A stretch of DNA of 64,000 bases from Gremmenia infestans (GCA_032629725.1 JAFEVB010000002.1:1054001-1118000); one strand, 5' to 3'; positions 12,065 to 25,326 are shown, counted from the stretch's first letter. Made by a program: numbers and translations. Notes: generated by a model from the sequence alone, not told the origin.

Positions 12065-15000
12065 AATGGATATGTAGGTAGGTAGACAAGGGAGATAGTA
12101 CTACTGGTCGGGAGATGTCTTTGTGCAGTCAATTGAGTCGAGACGAGAGCAATTGTTGACTTGGACGAGGCTCGAGATAGTCAATTCAGATGAAGATGAC
12201 GGTGACCGGGATAATAAAATAATCCTAATAACCGTTGCTGTACAACTGAAAGCTCAGTAGAGAGGCTGAGAGAGCCGTGGAGAATCCGGGGTGGAGATTG
12301 GTGGGATGGGATGGGAGTGTTATTGAAAGGTCCTAGACATCGAGAGGTCTTCTACTGGATCTTCAGATCGTCTGGTGGTATGCATGCGAGTGAAGATGGG
12401 ATTGGGTCGAAGTGGTGATTGGCGGGTATGTGCTGCGGATTAGTCGTGTGGGAGAGGCCGTGATTGAAGGATGTACATGCACATAGATACCGACGAAAGG
12501 CTGGGAGAAGACCTTTCTTATGTGCAATGCAAAGCAAAGCTCCAACTTGTCAAGCAACAGAGGGGATGAAGATGATCAAGTATGGAGATGAGGATAGAGG
12601 GAGGAGGGAGCAACGAGGGACGGAGGGGAGCTGGAGGTAGAAGAAGAGAAGAGAAGAGGAAGAAAGAAGCTGGACAGTCGCTGGTTGGTGGAGTCGTGGT
12701 GTTGTCAGGGCGATTAGGGCGATTCTGAAGCGCCTGAGGGTTGCCGGGTTGGGAGCGATTGCAGGCTCTGTTTCGCTGACGACCTCGTGAAAAGCTAGGC
12801 TTGATTCCCGCTGACGGGGATTTTGCCTGGAAATAAAGACGAGACTCCCTGGCAACCATGCAGAGAAAGAAAATCTGGATCTGTTAGGATTTGTGAATAG
12901 TTGTGAGGGATGCCGATCAATGGAAGTATGGAGTAAGAAAGAGCCTCACGTACTTATGACAGGAGAGAGAGAGGAGAGGAGAGGAGTCACGATGAAATTC
13001 TATTTGTATCAATGTTACGACTATGATAATAAACACTGGATGGAACTGATGGAAGGTATAAAACAAACATCATATGATAATAATTGTGGAAAAGAAGCAT
13101 AATCATTATATATAATTATACTTGTACTTATCCAAGTGCCCCAGCTTTTCACAATTGAGTTTATTCACATCGCCCAAACCATCCATCCATCATCCATCCC
13201 TCCCTCCATCCCCATCTCGGAGCTTTCCTTCTCGCCACGGCTCTTCTATTGACAGGCGCCACACATATAACCACGGTAGACGACGAGGTAGAGTACAGTA
13301 ACGAGAATGTCTGTGTGCATGGTGCATGTCTTGGTAACCTTTATTTGATGTCTCTTACACTAGATGCATCACCAGTCTATGGATCCATCAATGCTCTGTC
13401 CATTATCACATCATCATCATCATCATCATCGCATTCATCTCACTCCCAGTTCACGCGTTGTAAATATTGACATCGCGTCCCCCTCCCCTCTCCTTCACCT
13501 CCATCCATCCCCGCCCTCATTATCCACCCACGCACCCACCCATACGGAAATATTTCAGCTCACAACCAGTGCACCACCACACCACCCAGAATATCCAAAG
13601 TCCCACCAGCCCAAGCCACAACAGGAAGTTACCTCTCCGCTTGCATTCGGAGAATTAAACCCATAGCCCTGTCCGTACAGGCATACGCACCCAATCAGAC
13701 ACCCAGCATCCCTCAGCGGCTCGCTCGAAGGAATATTGGTGGATGGCGTGTGCAGAAGAGCGGGGATCTCACGTAAGGGTAGCTGGTGGTAGCTCGAGTA
13801 AATTCCGGCTTTCCAATTGACCAACCAAGCAAGGCATGAACGGATGAACGAATTAGTGAAAACTAGTTCTTTTTTCTTGACTTCTGTTTCTGTCGTCATG
13901 GATGATTATCAATTCTTTTTGGGAATTGAAGAATAGATTGATGGATGGTTTTAACGCTGAGTAGGCGCTTGGAATATCTTGGAATATCTTGGAGATGGGA
14001 ATTGGTGGTTGCTAGGTATCATTCATAATAATATACTCGAGTACAAGCTTATCCGACATGTCCCAATCTCTTCCAGCTTACCACTTACTCATAAATTACA
14101 CCGAATTAAACGCATCACAGCACCTCCACCAACGTTTCAATACTCACTTTTCAGCTCAGCCTCAGCCTCAGCCCTAACAACACCATCAAGTCAGCAGATA
14201 GACGCCATTCATCCACCCATATCCATCAATCCCCCACCTTTCATTCCGCCTTCTTTGCCTCTATCATCTCCTCATCTCATCCCGCCCTCCGAATAAATAG
14301 AACAGAACACACCTAGAACAAAAGAAACCCTATACCTACCGTCCCATCGTACCCTTTCTCGTGACCCCTCCAATCCGTCCAAAAATGCCATAGACGTCGT
14401 TGCATCAACGCATCAAAGCGTTTGGTTCCCCGGTTTCACCAGGTACGGACTACCTCATGTCGACCCTCGAGTCCTCTCTTCCTAGCAGTGCACAAACCAC
14501 AAACACAACCAAGCACAGACAGAACAGCTGCAGTGCACAAGCACACAAGCACGACCCATCTGTTCCTCCACTCTCTTTCCTTCCCTCCCTTCCTTCATTC
14601 ATTCATAAAATCTACTGTAAGAACAAACAAACACAAACAGAAAAACACCTTTCTTTATCCCTGTCCCTGTCCCTGTCCCAACTCCACCGCGCCGCTCGCT
14701 TTTCCACCACATCCACATCCACAATCCTACAACAAAAACGGAGCCGAGTATTGATTCAGCTACCCTGCGAGCGTGCTATCTATCGTTCGTCGCCTTACGA
14801 AACGAGCGCTCTATTCCTAATCTGTACCTACTCTCCCGTGGCCGTCCCAATGCGTCGAGGTTACCGCTTGATCGATCCTGTTTTTAGAATATCGATCCTC
14901 AAACTTGATGTCATGGATATTTAGAGTTTCTAGACTTCTTCTACAGTACGGAGTAAACTCATAAGTGCCTTGTCTTGTTTCTCTATACTGTACTAACCAT

Positions 15001-15752
15001 ATCAAAAGAAGAGAGAGAAGAAAAGGAGGAAAAACAAACACACGCGGTTTTTCTTGTTATTCTTTCTGGAAATTCCATATATCGTCATCGTCCTAAGATT
15101 TCCATGCTTGAAGCCTGGAGGCTACGCTACCTACTGTATGCCGCCTTTCCGGCGTCCGTATGGTGAAGCAAGGAAGGAGTATAAAAATAGCATCTCTTTT
15201 CTTTTCTTTCTTTTCCTTCCTTTCGCCTCTATCTGATGTCGTTTCCATCTTCTCCTCCCCCTCCTTCTTTACCGCGCATAGCATAGCATAGCATAGCCAT
15301 AGCATAACTTGACAAACGAAAACAACCCCTCCTTCGCAGGATTTCCCTTGTCTTGATATACATACAGTAGCAAGAAGCGGGTAGCGGGGTATGTATGCAC
15401 AGTACTCGGCGACGAATCCTGCTCGGGGTTTGTCTTACGTTTTCTTCCCTTGCCTTGCTCATGCATGCAGGTTTACGGAGTATGCGGTGCGGAAAGCGCG
15501 GTCGCGGTGCGTTCAAGCTTGGCTCATGCGTGAAGAAAACCAAAGGAAAGTAAACAAGGCACGCGGTATCACGAGACCCTCCCGTCCTTCGCAGTATTAG
15601 ATATTGTCTTACGAAGGAAGTACCTACAGTACCCCGCCATGCTTCTTCATCCTAAAACCTTACACCTACTGTACCTTATCCCCCTTCTTCCCACTCACAT
15701 CTATTAATCTATCTATCCATTCCTTTCAACTTCTCTTTCCTCTTATCTCCTT

Positions 15753-15779
15753 CACCTCACCTCACCTCACCTCACCTCA
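15753..15779. repeat. CTCAC/CACCT microsatellite
   Basis: About five tandem copies of the 5-base unit CACCT. Confidence 0.7.
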
Positions 15780-15815
15780 GCCTCTCCGCTCCGATCCGAT
15801 CAGATCCATCGTGCA

Positions 15816-15875
15816 CCGTACCGTACCGTACCGTACCGTACCGTACCGTACCGTACCGTACCGTACCGTACCGTA
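15816..15875. repeat. (CCGTA)12 microsatellite
   Basis: Twelve uninterrupted copies of the 5-base unit CCGTA fill these 60 bases. The perfect array suggests recent slippage and probably length variation between strains. Confidence 0.95.
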
Positions 15876-17302
15876 TCTATAGCAACACATACTTACCTAC
15901 CTACCTATCTACGTACATCATTCAAGCTTACCTTACTCCATGCATGCACGCCTGCACGCATGCAGGAGTGTCGGTGACTGCTTGCATATGCGCCTTGCAT
16001 TTGCATTTACATCGAGAGACCTGCATTGGCACCTGCATTTGCATTGACTTAGATTTCCTCCGTTCCGTGTCTTGACGTGACCTAACCTAACCTAGGGATC
16101 TTGACTTGCCCTTGCCTTGCATGCGGCGTGCCCCACTGGTACTCCTACTCCGTATGGCATAATGACTATACTGTACTTATGTTCCGTACCTTACCTAGGA
16201 ACGGAGGGATATGTTTCAGACCCCAACCTCGCTACGGAGCACGCAAGGCTTGAAACACGAATTGAAGACCGAGCTTTTCCGATGACTTGACGGAATCGTC
16301 GATTGATTGATTGATGAGACATGGGAACCTGGGGAGAGGAGAGGCCTGAGAGGAGTGAGACGGGGGAATAGCCTGGTTATGGAGTTTACCCCGCGATTTT
16401 TTCTAGGGTAAAGATACGATGCAGACGGGATGGATGGGATGCATAAAGAAAGAAACGATGGATTGATGTGATGCGAAGTTCTGCCGCGGTTATGGGATTT
16501 TTTCCTTCGTAATACAGTAAGTATAGAGTGTTTGCAGGATTTGTTTAATCGCGATACGCGCGCTTTCAAGAGAAGTGCTGGTGTGTGGTATTCTTCCTTA
16601 GAAGCGTGGTTTTCTCTATGTTATGCTTGCTGTCTGTATATCATTCCCCATGTAATATTTTCTAGGAACATCTGTTTGTTCACGTTGCCTCTTATTTACG
16701 CGCATAACTACCTACGTCCTGAAGAGTAAATGGAGAAGATGCTGTCATTTATCTATCCCCCAGCCCGTTTTCCGCTGTCAGATGTGTAACTTTCCTCTCA
16801 AGTTGATAATCTAAACCTTGCTTCCAATATATATATATATATTCTTCTTTTCTCGCGCTTCTCTTATTCATCTCCCGTAATCTAATCATAGAGATAAATC
16901 TGTACTATACAGTACTATAAGCATGCAGAAAGAACTGCAGGAGAAGAAGTAGCGGAGAATGCGAATATTTCACTCCATGCAATGCACGACTGTACAAGTA
17001 ATGTCTGTGCTTACTATGTATGGTCAACGGCTGAAGCAGTTCTTACTGCTATGCTAGATGCACGCTTTCTGTTATGTTTATACAGTACGGGTGCAGTTAG
17101 GTTAGACGCAGGGGCGGAGAATGTGTTTCTTGGGGATGATGAGGGGTTTTGTGTGAGAAGCTTGATCAGTAGTTAGGTATGTCTTGTTTGTTTTTGAGCA
17201 TTGTACGAAGGATTTGCCCCGCGAGTCCTATGGAGGAGAACCATCGCCATTTTCTCGCCTATTGCCAAATCTCACGACTATTTCATCGAGCTACTTATAT
17301 GT

Positions 17303-19576
17303 CTAAGCCTTTTCACAACAACTCGAACCATCAACCAAAATACTCTTATTAGCAGCCTGCGTACTAATCGCCACATCCATCGCGGGATTCCTCTCAAAGA
17401 AATTCACCGGCTTCAACGAAACCATCATCTTCTCCGTCGGCATGACCGGCCACTCCTCCACGCGCGGGTTATGCGTCGTGCCAAAAGTATGCCACAGCAC
17501 AATATCCTCATTCCTAACGCCCTCGTCCCGGCTCTTAATCAGCGACGCGAGCCCGTCTTCGCCCCCGGCCGATTGCATCGTGTGTTGCCCGGACGCGTAG
17601 AGTTCGCGGTCGTGGTACCGCGTCACCCACACAGCGTGCGCGCCAAACTCGGACCGCCGCGCGTGCAGCGAGTCGGGGTGCGCGAGCAGCATCTGCGAGT
17701 AGTGCGGCACGAGCTTGTAGCCGATGGGCGTGCCGCTCATGGCGTTGAGGATGTTCTCGTTGATGAGCTTGAAGGTGCGCGCCGTAGAGACGTCCGTGTC
17801 GAGGGCTGTCTCGTGCTCGATGATGCGTTTCGTGGTCGTGTAGCCGATGCCCGCGGGGTTGTGGACGGTGGGGTCGCGGAAGGGCAGCGCGTGGGATTCT
17901 TCGACTAGTAGGGAGTTTTTCTGGCCGTCGATGGACGGGTCGATGCGCAGGCTGAAGAGATGCTGGTGGAAGGGGGCGAGGACGCCGGGGGCAACGACTG
18001 TGCCGGAGGGTACGTGGCCGTCGATGGGGATGGGGTTTGTGCTCATGATTCCGGTGGCGCGGACTTCGTAGCTGATCTCGGCGGCTTGGTTGAAATGGAA
18101 GGCGAATATATACTCGTAGTTGTTGACGGTTATGACGGTTTGAAGGACGAGGATACGTGATCGAGTTACAACCGCGTTGTTGGTTCGGAAATTGGTATGT
18201 TTCCATAAGATGCCATCGTCTTGCTCGTGGCAACAAACCACGTTTGACAGTTTCAACGGTTCACCTGACAGCGTATTGTGGTAGGCGTCAAAATACTTGA
18301 TGCTTCCAAGACAATCACATCCTGTTTGGGTGTCAGTGAGACGAAGATATGTTTTTCAGGAGTTTGGTCTTACCTAGCTGCAAGTTGTTGGCGTTGACCC
18401 CGGCTCCGTTATTGCCTAGGTCGAAGGCAGCTTTGCGGGGATATGGACTTCTACTGTCACCGTAGGGTACAAACATCTCGGAGAGAGAGAGCCTATAAAA
18501 CATTTCCCTCCCATCATACAAAACATCGTGGATAGTAAGACCCTCGCGCTATTTTCATCATCAGTGCCTAACCACACACACTTGATAAATAGCAGGGATT
18601 ACAAACATAGTTGAATCCGACTCTCAACCTCCATTTCTCCCAGCGTATCAGATTTCCTTCAATATGAAAGGAAGGCCCATCTGGCTGTACCACCTGATAC
18701 GGAGTAGTTGTTTCTCGTCGCTCCGTCTGCAAGTCCGGATGATACTCGCTCCCACTGTGGATTTTCCTACGGTCAAACTTCTTCCCCGTACCATCCCATT
18801 CCTCCATTCGGTCACTCTCTGCCGCGGGGAGAGCGAAGACCTTGGTAACCTTGTAATCGCTATTCATCTGTGCGCAGATATCGAGAGGATATGCGAAGTG
18901 GTTTGCATCCTTATGACTGGACAATCGCATATGGATGTAGCACTATCCACGATTTAGTCCGCATCACATTCATTCATTACATCCCTCACACATGCACTCC
19001 ACACCGACGACCGCGGAAGCAGAATCTCAATCTTACCATAATGATGCGCTGCGACATATCCTCCAGCCCATCCGGTGCATACGTCCACGGCTCCACCACA
19101 ACAACCGCATTCTCAGGTAGATCGAGCTGTTTGATCGCATCCTGCACCTTCCAATCCGCAAGGCACGCCGCTTCGGCTCTAACGCCTTCTTCCGCATCCG
19201 TGTACGAGTGTTTTCCCGGCAGTGCTTCCCGGGCCGAAAGCTCCTTGGTAGCGAGATCGATCTCGAGCTGGTGGAACTGCTGGCGGTCGTCCAGATAGTA
19301 TTGGCAGAACGCTTTTCGCGGGACGACTGGCCGCGGGAGGTTGGCGCGCTCTGCTGAGAGGTAGGGGACCAAGAGAGCTTTGGGGGGCTCGGCTAGGGTT
19401 ATGACGCGGAAGATCACTTTGTTGGCGGGAAATGTTGCGCGGAGGACTTCTGCTACCTGTGAAGGGGGTTGTTAGAACGTGGAGGGGAAGGGTATGGGCA
19501 AACTGACAGATGATATTTCAGAGGGGGATAGAGGATCAAGCGGATGAACTTCCTCGGTTGTCCTTTTGAGGAACAT
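17303..19576 (-). CDS. Copper amine oxidase (primary-amine oxidase)
   Basis: Five exons (19576-19508, 19456-19037, 18942-18607, 18548-18374, 18321-17303) give about 672 residues, the usual length for fungal enzymes. The protein oxidises primary amines to aldehydes with release of ammonia and hydrogen peroxide. The topaquinone precursor tyrosine lies in TVNNYEYIF (consensus N-Y-D/E). The copper ligands appear as FHQHLFSLRID and as the histidine of LWHTFGTTHNPR before EEWPVMP. Upstream lie the small N2/N3 domains (exons 1-3) and the channel region with the catalytic-base motif YFDAYHN and the HEQDDGILWKH block. There is no signal peptide and no clear C-terminal peroxisomal tripeptide. It diverges from the UNC93-like transporter gene, with which it shares an 824-bp promoter region. 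Intron sizes are 51, 94, 58 and 52 bases and all joins keep frame. Confidence 0.93.
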
Positions 19577-20400
19577 GACTAGAAATGTAGAGCCTGGTGC
19601 AAGTTAAGTGAGTGCTATTACTTGGACTGCAACCTCGATTGGCATGCGAAACCGACAGTTTAGAACTTGAGAATGAAGATTTTGGAAGGTAGACAATTCC
19701 TCAACTCTGTATATACTATCAAGCTACATTGCGTGATAAAAAACCATAATCCCTAGGGTCCGATTTTGGAATCCTTATCGGGATGACCTTCCGCTTCCCA
19801 TCTCCATTCCGTTCCAACTGTTCATACAAATTGTGTTATTGTGTATAAGTGGGGGAGGGGTTCACGAGTAAAAGATTAGATACCATTATCGTGAGTGGTA
19901 CATACAGTACTGTACCTTGCAGCATTCGGAGCCGCGCATTAAACACCCCATTTGTATGGACCACCACAATCACTTCGGTTCCGTGATTTACGCACCCACC
20001 CTTTGTTATCTTAATTTGGCGTCTTAGCATTGAGGGTATTTAGCTTCGGTTTGTCCTGTTCGGGATAACTTACGGTATATGCGTTGTAACCTGTAATCAG
20101 AAATTAGGCCGCCGCGAATACCGGGATTAACTCGCTTGCAATCTCAACCCCGTATCCCATCCCATCCTGTGTGCCTAGCCTAATCGCAGTGAGTGAAGGT
20201 GAGTTACTTTATCAGTAGCTAGGGTTAAGGTTCATATGTTGAACAAGAGAGAAACTCAGATCTCGTATCACATTTGATGTAAAATCTGTCTGTAGGATTG
20301 TTATATATAGCTTGTATTCATCCTTGCCAATCCCTGCTTCGTCAAGCACAAGTTTCTTGTGTTATTCCTGTATACACCCAATTACTAATACCCAAAGATC
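19577..20400. promoter_or_regulatory. Divergent promoter region, amine oxidase / UNC93-like transporter
   Basis: These 824 bases separate two divergent start codons. There is a TATATATAG-like run at 20301-20310 about 90 bases before the transporter start. I see no binding site I can name with confidence. Confidence 0.4.
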
Positions 20401-22101
20401 ATGGCGACAATCACTGCTGAGATGAAGCAATCGCTTCGCATCAACTCGCCTCATTTTCAAAACTTCATAATGGGATGGTAAGACAATCATAGTCTCCGTT
20501 CAAGATATAATACTAATATCAATTAGTCTCCTATTCTGTCTCCCTGGAATTTATGGAGCTATCACAGGCCTCGGAGCTGGAGGCGGGAAACCCAGTTCCC
20601 AAACCACGTCCTCAGATGCCAACTCTATTCTCTACGGCGCCTTCACGCTGTTCGGATGGTTAGGTGGTTCGATCTTGAATATCCTCAAGCCGAGACTTAC
20701 AGTTATGTTTGGTGCTATCGGGTACCCACTCTACGTCGGTGGTCTCTGGTATTTTGACCGGACTGGAAATTCCTGGTTTGTACTGTTTGCAGGCGCTATG
20801 CTGGGTATGACGGCTGGCTGTCTGTGGACTGCGACAGGATGGGTGTCATATGTCTATCCAGAAGAGAAGGAAAAGGGTACCGTAAATCACCTCTTCACTA
20901 CGAGCAAGGCCAATCTGACATAGACAGTTCATTGTGGTTCAATACATGCTCCATTCTTTAGGCTCTACGGTAGCAGCTTTCATGGCTTTCGGGGTAAACA
21001 AGAATGAGATCAAGGCGCAAGGCGTCTCCGATGGCATCTACGTCACTTTTATCGTCATCATGTGTTCATCCATCATCATTGGCGCTTTATTCGTTGTCGA
21101 CCCCCGGAAAGTCGTTCGTAATGATGGGACGCACATTCCAACAAGCGCCAATTATACCAGAACTCAAAGCTATGCTAAAAGTCTTTATTGATCCCCGGAT
21201 ATTACTCCTCACTCCCGCGATCTTTGTAGGCGAGATGGCTACTGCTATGATTAGCAGTATCAACGGTACGTCTCTCCCCTTGGATCCCTATCTACTCATC
21301 CGCTAATCTTATGGTTCCTAGGCTACTATTTCAATCTCCGGACCCGCTGTCTCAACAACGTTATATTCCAACTCATCCAGATCCCAATCCCGCTCATCCT
21401 CTCCTTCATCCTCGACAGCAAGTACGTGCAGCGCCGACGGACACGTGTTATCATGGGAGTTGCCTTCATAGGAACTATAACCCTGTGTTCATGCGCCGGA
21501 CTCGCAGCTTTCATCGAGGAGAACGACATCAACCAACGACTATACAAGGCTCGAGGACATGATTGGACGGATTCAGCCTTTGCGAAATGCTTCGTCATCT
21601 ATTTGTTCTTCGGCATGCTCTATAGCGGCCTTCAAATCGTTATCGAATGGATTCTTGCGGCGCTCACCAACGATCCCGCGATTCTTGCACGGTATGCAGG
21701 TCTGTTCAAAGGGACTGGTAGTTTGGGAATCTGCGTGTCGTTTCTTTTGGATTCAAGGAAGGTGCCGTATATTTGGCAACTGACTGTCCAGTTCGTGTAA
21801 GTTGCATTCCTTGCCCTTTTCCCTCCTAGAAATAAACAAGAATGTTATAACTAACTATCGTTTCATAAATAGCCTTTACGCAATCGGTCTCACAGGAATG
21901 TTGATCGTGGTGCTCTTCTATGTCAAAGACACAAACTACTTCATTGAAGAGACAGTCATTGTGCCACACATTGAGCAGCATGCGAAACTCAAGGGACTAG
22001 CTACAGAAGAGCAGATTAACCATGAGTTTGAGAAGGAACGGAGAGCGGAAGAGTTGGCGGTTGGGTCTGGTGGAAATACCCCTGAGATTACTGCGGTTTG
22101 A
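20401..22101 (+). CDS. UNC93-like (MFS-related) membrane transporter, with an apparent frame disruption
   Basis: Five exons are visible: 20401-20477, 20527-20881, 20928-21265, 21322-21796 and 21873-22101. They encode about 490 residues with many hydrophobic helices, e.g. FCLPGIYGAITGLGAG, GWLGGSILNILKPR and VTFIVIMCSSIIIGALFVV. The order of motifs (GIYGAITGLGAGG, PEEKEKGT) fits the fungal UNC93/DUF895 branch of the major facilitator superfamily; the substrate is unknown. Within exon 3 the frame breaks near 21133: KVVRNDGTHI is read in one frame, but PIIPELKAMLKVFIDP and all that follows lies in the +1 frame. No intron fits the gap, and the five exons add up to 1474 bases, not a multiple of three. 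A small deletion, or a sequencing error, has probably removed a few bases. The C-terminus is a charged cytosolic tail. It is divergent from the amine oxidase. Confidence 0.75.
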
Positions 22102-22647
22102 AGGATGTTGCGGAGACAGGTTCGCGGGATTTATTTTTATAAAACGAACTAAGTTTATAGTCTTGATAGCAGTAGTACGATAGTAGTATGTTATCATTTA
22201 TTACATAAAACTATTAAAGACAATGCAAGAAGTATTTATATAACCCCACTTGATCTACTCCCCTCTCCCCTCCATTTCCCTTTGACAAAATGCAGCTCCG
22301 GTCCTCGGAACATTTTATTGGCCTTGACAATAGGGATTGCTCGCTATTAATACGTACACATAACGGAGTTTGACTCTTAAATTTAGTTCTATAGGTGGAC
22401 TGTATACATGGTAGTTTTGAAAACTTCGGTAGGTAACATACGATAATTTGGGGGCTCATAAATATTTTGACATTTTAAGGCAAAACGCGTAGTACGGTGG
22501 CAAAATTTCCGAGCTATTATATATTTGTCACGTATATGCACAAATCTGGGAAGACACAAGGGGACCAAAATCTCTCCGCACTTTCATCTATACCGGAACA
22601 GTGGTCTAAGAGTAATATCACGTATAAATTTCCATGCTCCTCGCATC
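22102..22647. other. Intergenic region between convergent genes
   Basis: The 3' flanks of the UNC93-like gene and the aconitase-like gene. AT-rich at 22130-22240; no gene recognised. Confidence 0.45.
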
Positions 22648-25326
22648 TCACCACCTCAACCGATTATCAAGAGGCTGCATCTCCTGCTCCACGCCCCCCA
22701 AATCAATATCTGACTCTATACTCTTCTCTGTCAATTTCTCCCAAATCGCAGTCCCGAACTTCTTATACGCCTCATTCATACCCTTGTTCATAGTCAACCG
22801 ATACTCCATATCCGCGAGAACAAAACCGAACTCCTGACCAGAGACGAAGATTTTTCTCCTGGGCACATCAATCTCAATGTCCGCGTTTTCCGTAGCAGCG
22901 GTGAAAAAAGCTTCGTCGGACATGATTATTCCTAAGAGGCCGAGCGTCGGCTGGTTGCGTCCGTAGATGAAGGAGAAGGAACGGGCGATTACGGCTTGTA
23001 CACCAGCTCCTATATGTTGATGATAAGTTTAGGCTCGGTTTGATAACATATCGCGCTAAATGGGGGGGGTTTAGGGTACGTACCGCTGAGACAGCCAACA
23101 GCATGTTGGCGTGAAGAGCCGCAGCCAAATGCCTTCCCCGCAACGACGATGCGTTGGCCGTTCTTGACCTTTTCGCGGAAATCTGGGTGCGTGTATTGGA
23201 GACAGTGTAATCCCAGTTCTTCATCTGTGACTGGTCCGACGAGAAACTCGGAGGGTGCGATCTAGGTTTGTGATTTCAGTCAATTGAATTTACCGAACGT
23301 CAAGCCGATTAGCGAGGACTTACAGCATCTGTATCGATGAAATCCCCCAAGACGACGATTTTACTAGTAATCTTTTCAAGCGGGGGGAATTCCTCCGGAC
23401 GTTTAGAGATTGCTTGGATCTTATTGGCAGACGGTAGTTCCAGAGGCCGGTATGTGGTTCTACATATGGCACAGTCTTCAATGTCGATTCCGAGAGATTT
23501 TTGTATCTCCGAAAGAATTCGACATCCATATCGGCAAGGAAGGAAGCAGGATCAGTAACCGTCATACTGAAACTAGATGCCGCCACGACAATGGCAGAAG
23601 TGATACTGCCGAGTGCGTTTTTCCCCATGCGATGCTTGAAGTTTCGATTTTGGGAACTGAGCCACGTCTCGCCCTCTCCTGCTTTATCAGAACCCATTCC
23701 AACGCAGAAACTGCAGCCGGGCGGGCTTCTTATGAAGCCGGCTGCTTCGTAAACCTCGAGAAGGCCTAGTGAGCGCAGTTTCTCTACAATGGGTAGGGAT
23801 CCTGGCGCGACGTGTTTGCGGCCTTTAGCTTGTGGAAGGCCCCTTTTCAACCCAACTTGCAGTACTAGCGCTGCGAGCACTAAGTCTTCCTCTGTTGTCG
23901 TACAAGCTCCAATGAATACTCCATCGAGGTGCATATCTTCTTTTTCAGATACTGGTACAACATTGTCCGGAGCTGGATAGAGGGCAATGAATGACTCAAC
24001 CCTGGACAGATCGATAGTGTATTTACCCGCGTAAACAGCGTCGGCATCCGCTTGAAAGTAAAGCGAGTGTGAGCGATGTGTCTTCTGGCGACGTCGAGAG
24101 ACATAGTCATAAGTGATTTCATCCGCTGCGAAGATACCAGACACAGCCCCAAGCTCAGCACACATATTCGCTATAGCGAACCTTGCATCGCAGGAAAGAT
24201 ACTTCAGCCCGTCTCCGGAAAACTCAACGATTCGATCAGCGGCGACAGTGTTTCTCTTCAGCTCCTTCAGGATATATAGAATGACATCTTTCCCACCCAT
24301 GCCGAACGCCGGTTTTCCAGTAAACGTAATCAAGATACACTCGGGGATTTTCATCCACGTCTCGCCCGTCACAAGCCCCATACCTACATCTCCGGCGCCC
24401 AAGCCAATAGCCAGACACCCAACTGCCCCAGACGAACACGTATGCGAGTCGGCCCCGAGAATCAACATACCGGGCTCAACACGCTCACGCACGAACTCTG
24501 TATGCATGATTGTGTAATTTAGACCTTGGTAATCAGTCATCTTGTAATCCTTATTGGCCTTTTCAACTGCCTGGATCAAGGCTTTGACTTTGGGTTGTTT
24601 GTAGACTCGTGGATCGACAACGTGATCGCCTGCAAGCCAGATTCTGTCGTTGCGCCAAATCTTTTCGGCTCCGATTTCTTCCATGGTTCTGTACATGTAC
24701 TATATACTTGTCAGTCCTCTGCTTTCTTATCGAAAGGACTTAATTTCTACCGTCCACGTAAGTTCTGAAGCAATGACCCAGTCGATAGAAACACGAACCA
24801 CATCTCCTGCTTTCAAGCCTTCTACGGAACAACCTCCAATAGTATGATGTGCAAATATCTTCTCGGACAGAGTCATCGGTTTTGTTCTATGGGATTTCGT
24901 TGCTATAGTCGAGGGGCTATCATTGACCCGGTCCTGCGAATTCAGGGCCTCGAGCCACACCTCGACAAGAAACAAGGCGTTACTGCGATCTTCTTCCTCT
25001 AAGATTGACTGCTTGCTCAACCCAAGGCCACCAAACGATTTCGACTCCATGCATTTTGCCAGCACATACTGGAATGTTTCGGCTTCACGGTGTCTTGATG
25101 TCGTTGATAATGCTGTGCAAAGTGTCGAAAGCACTTGAAATATGGAACCGGAGGCAGGTATGGAAAACTGACTAGGCGTATTGGAGTCAACGACCGCAAT
25201 GTCAACCCCGCGTATTTGTTTCAAGAACGCCAGAACTTGTGTAAGAAACGTGTTTCCCAGAACATGGCCATCATCACTATCCGTGACGGCAATGTGGAAA
25301 AGTGAATCACTTGTCATTTTTGTCAT
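22648..25326 (-). CDS. Aconitase-superfamily dehydratase/isomerase (fused large and small domains)
   Basis: Exons at 25326-24751, 24699-23464, 23419-23324, 23261-23084 and 23009-22648 give about 815 residues. The large domain has GADSHTCSSGA, the [4Fe-4S] cysteine of IGACTTTEEDLVLAA (near residue 458) and the paired cysteines of PPGCSFCVGMG (near 520 and 523). The small swivel domain has LGDFIDTDA, AGKAFGCGSSR and FIYGRNQPTLGLLG. This fused order resembles 3-isopropylmalate dehydratase and homoaconitase more than mitochondrial aconitase. Unusual is an N-terminal segment of about 150 residues before the normal start motif MTLSEKIFAHH, which I do not recognise. The second intron (23420-23463, 44 bases, AAG acceptor) is uncertain, but without it the frame breaks at the linker. 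No mitochondrial presequence is obvious. It diverges from the lyase gene next door, which suggests the two act in one pathway. Confidence 0.85.

Larger units (their letters stand above)
12065..17302. other. 5.2-kb gene-free region upstream of mih1
   Basis: The longest gap in the window. It is rich in pyrimidine and short tandem repeats: CATC runs (13180-13200, 13405-13440), CTGTCC (14660-14680), CTCAC (15753-15779), GCATA (15277-15303), CCGTA (15816-15875), CTACC (15894-15905) and AT (16827-16843). Open frames here are low in complexity and translate the repeats; none shows a domain. It may contain long 5' leaders or non-coding transcripts of mih1, whose start codon is at its left edge. Confidence 0.5.

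Noticed and set aside
13364..14924. Long open frames upstream of mih1
   Set aside because: They translate simple repeats and pyrimidine-rich DNA, have no domain and overlap one another in several frames.
17201..17908. 235-codon frame opposite the amine oxidase
   Set aside because: Shadow of the amine oxidase coding exon on the other strand; Arg/Val-rich composition as expected for an antisense frame.
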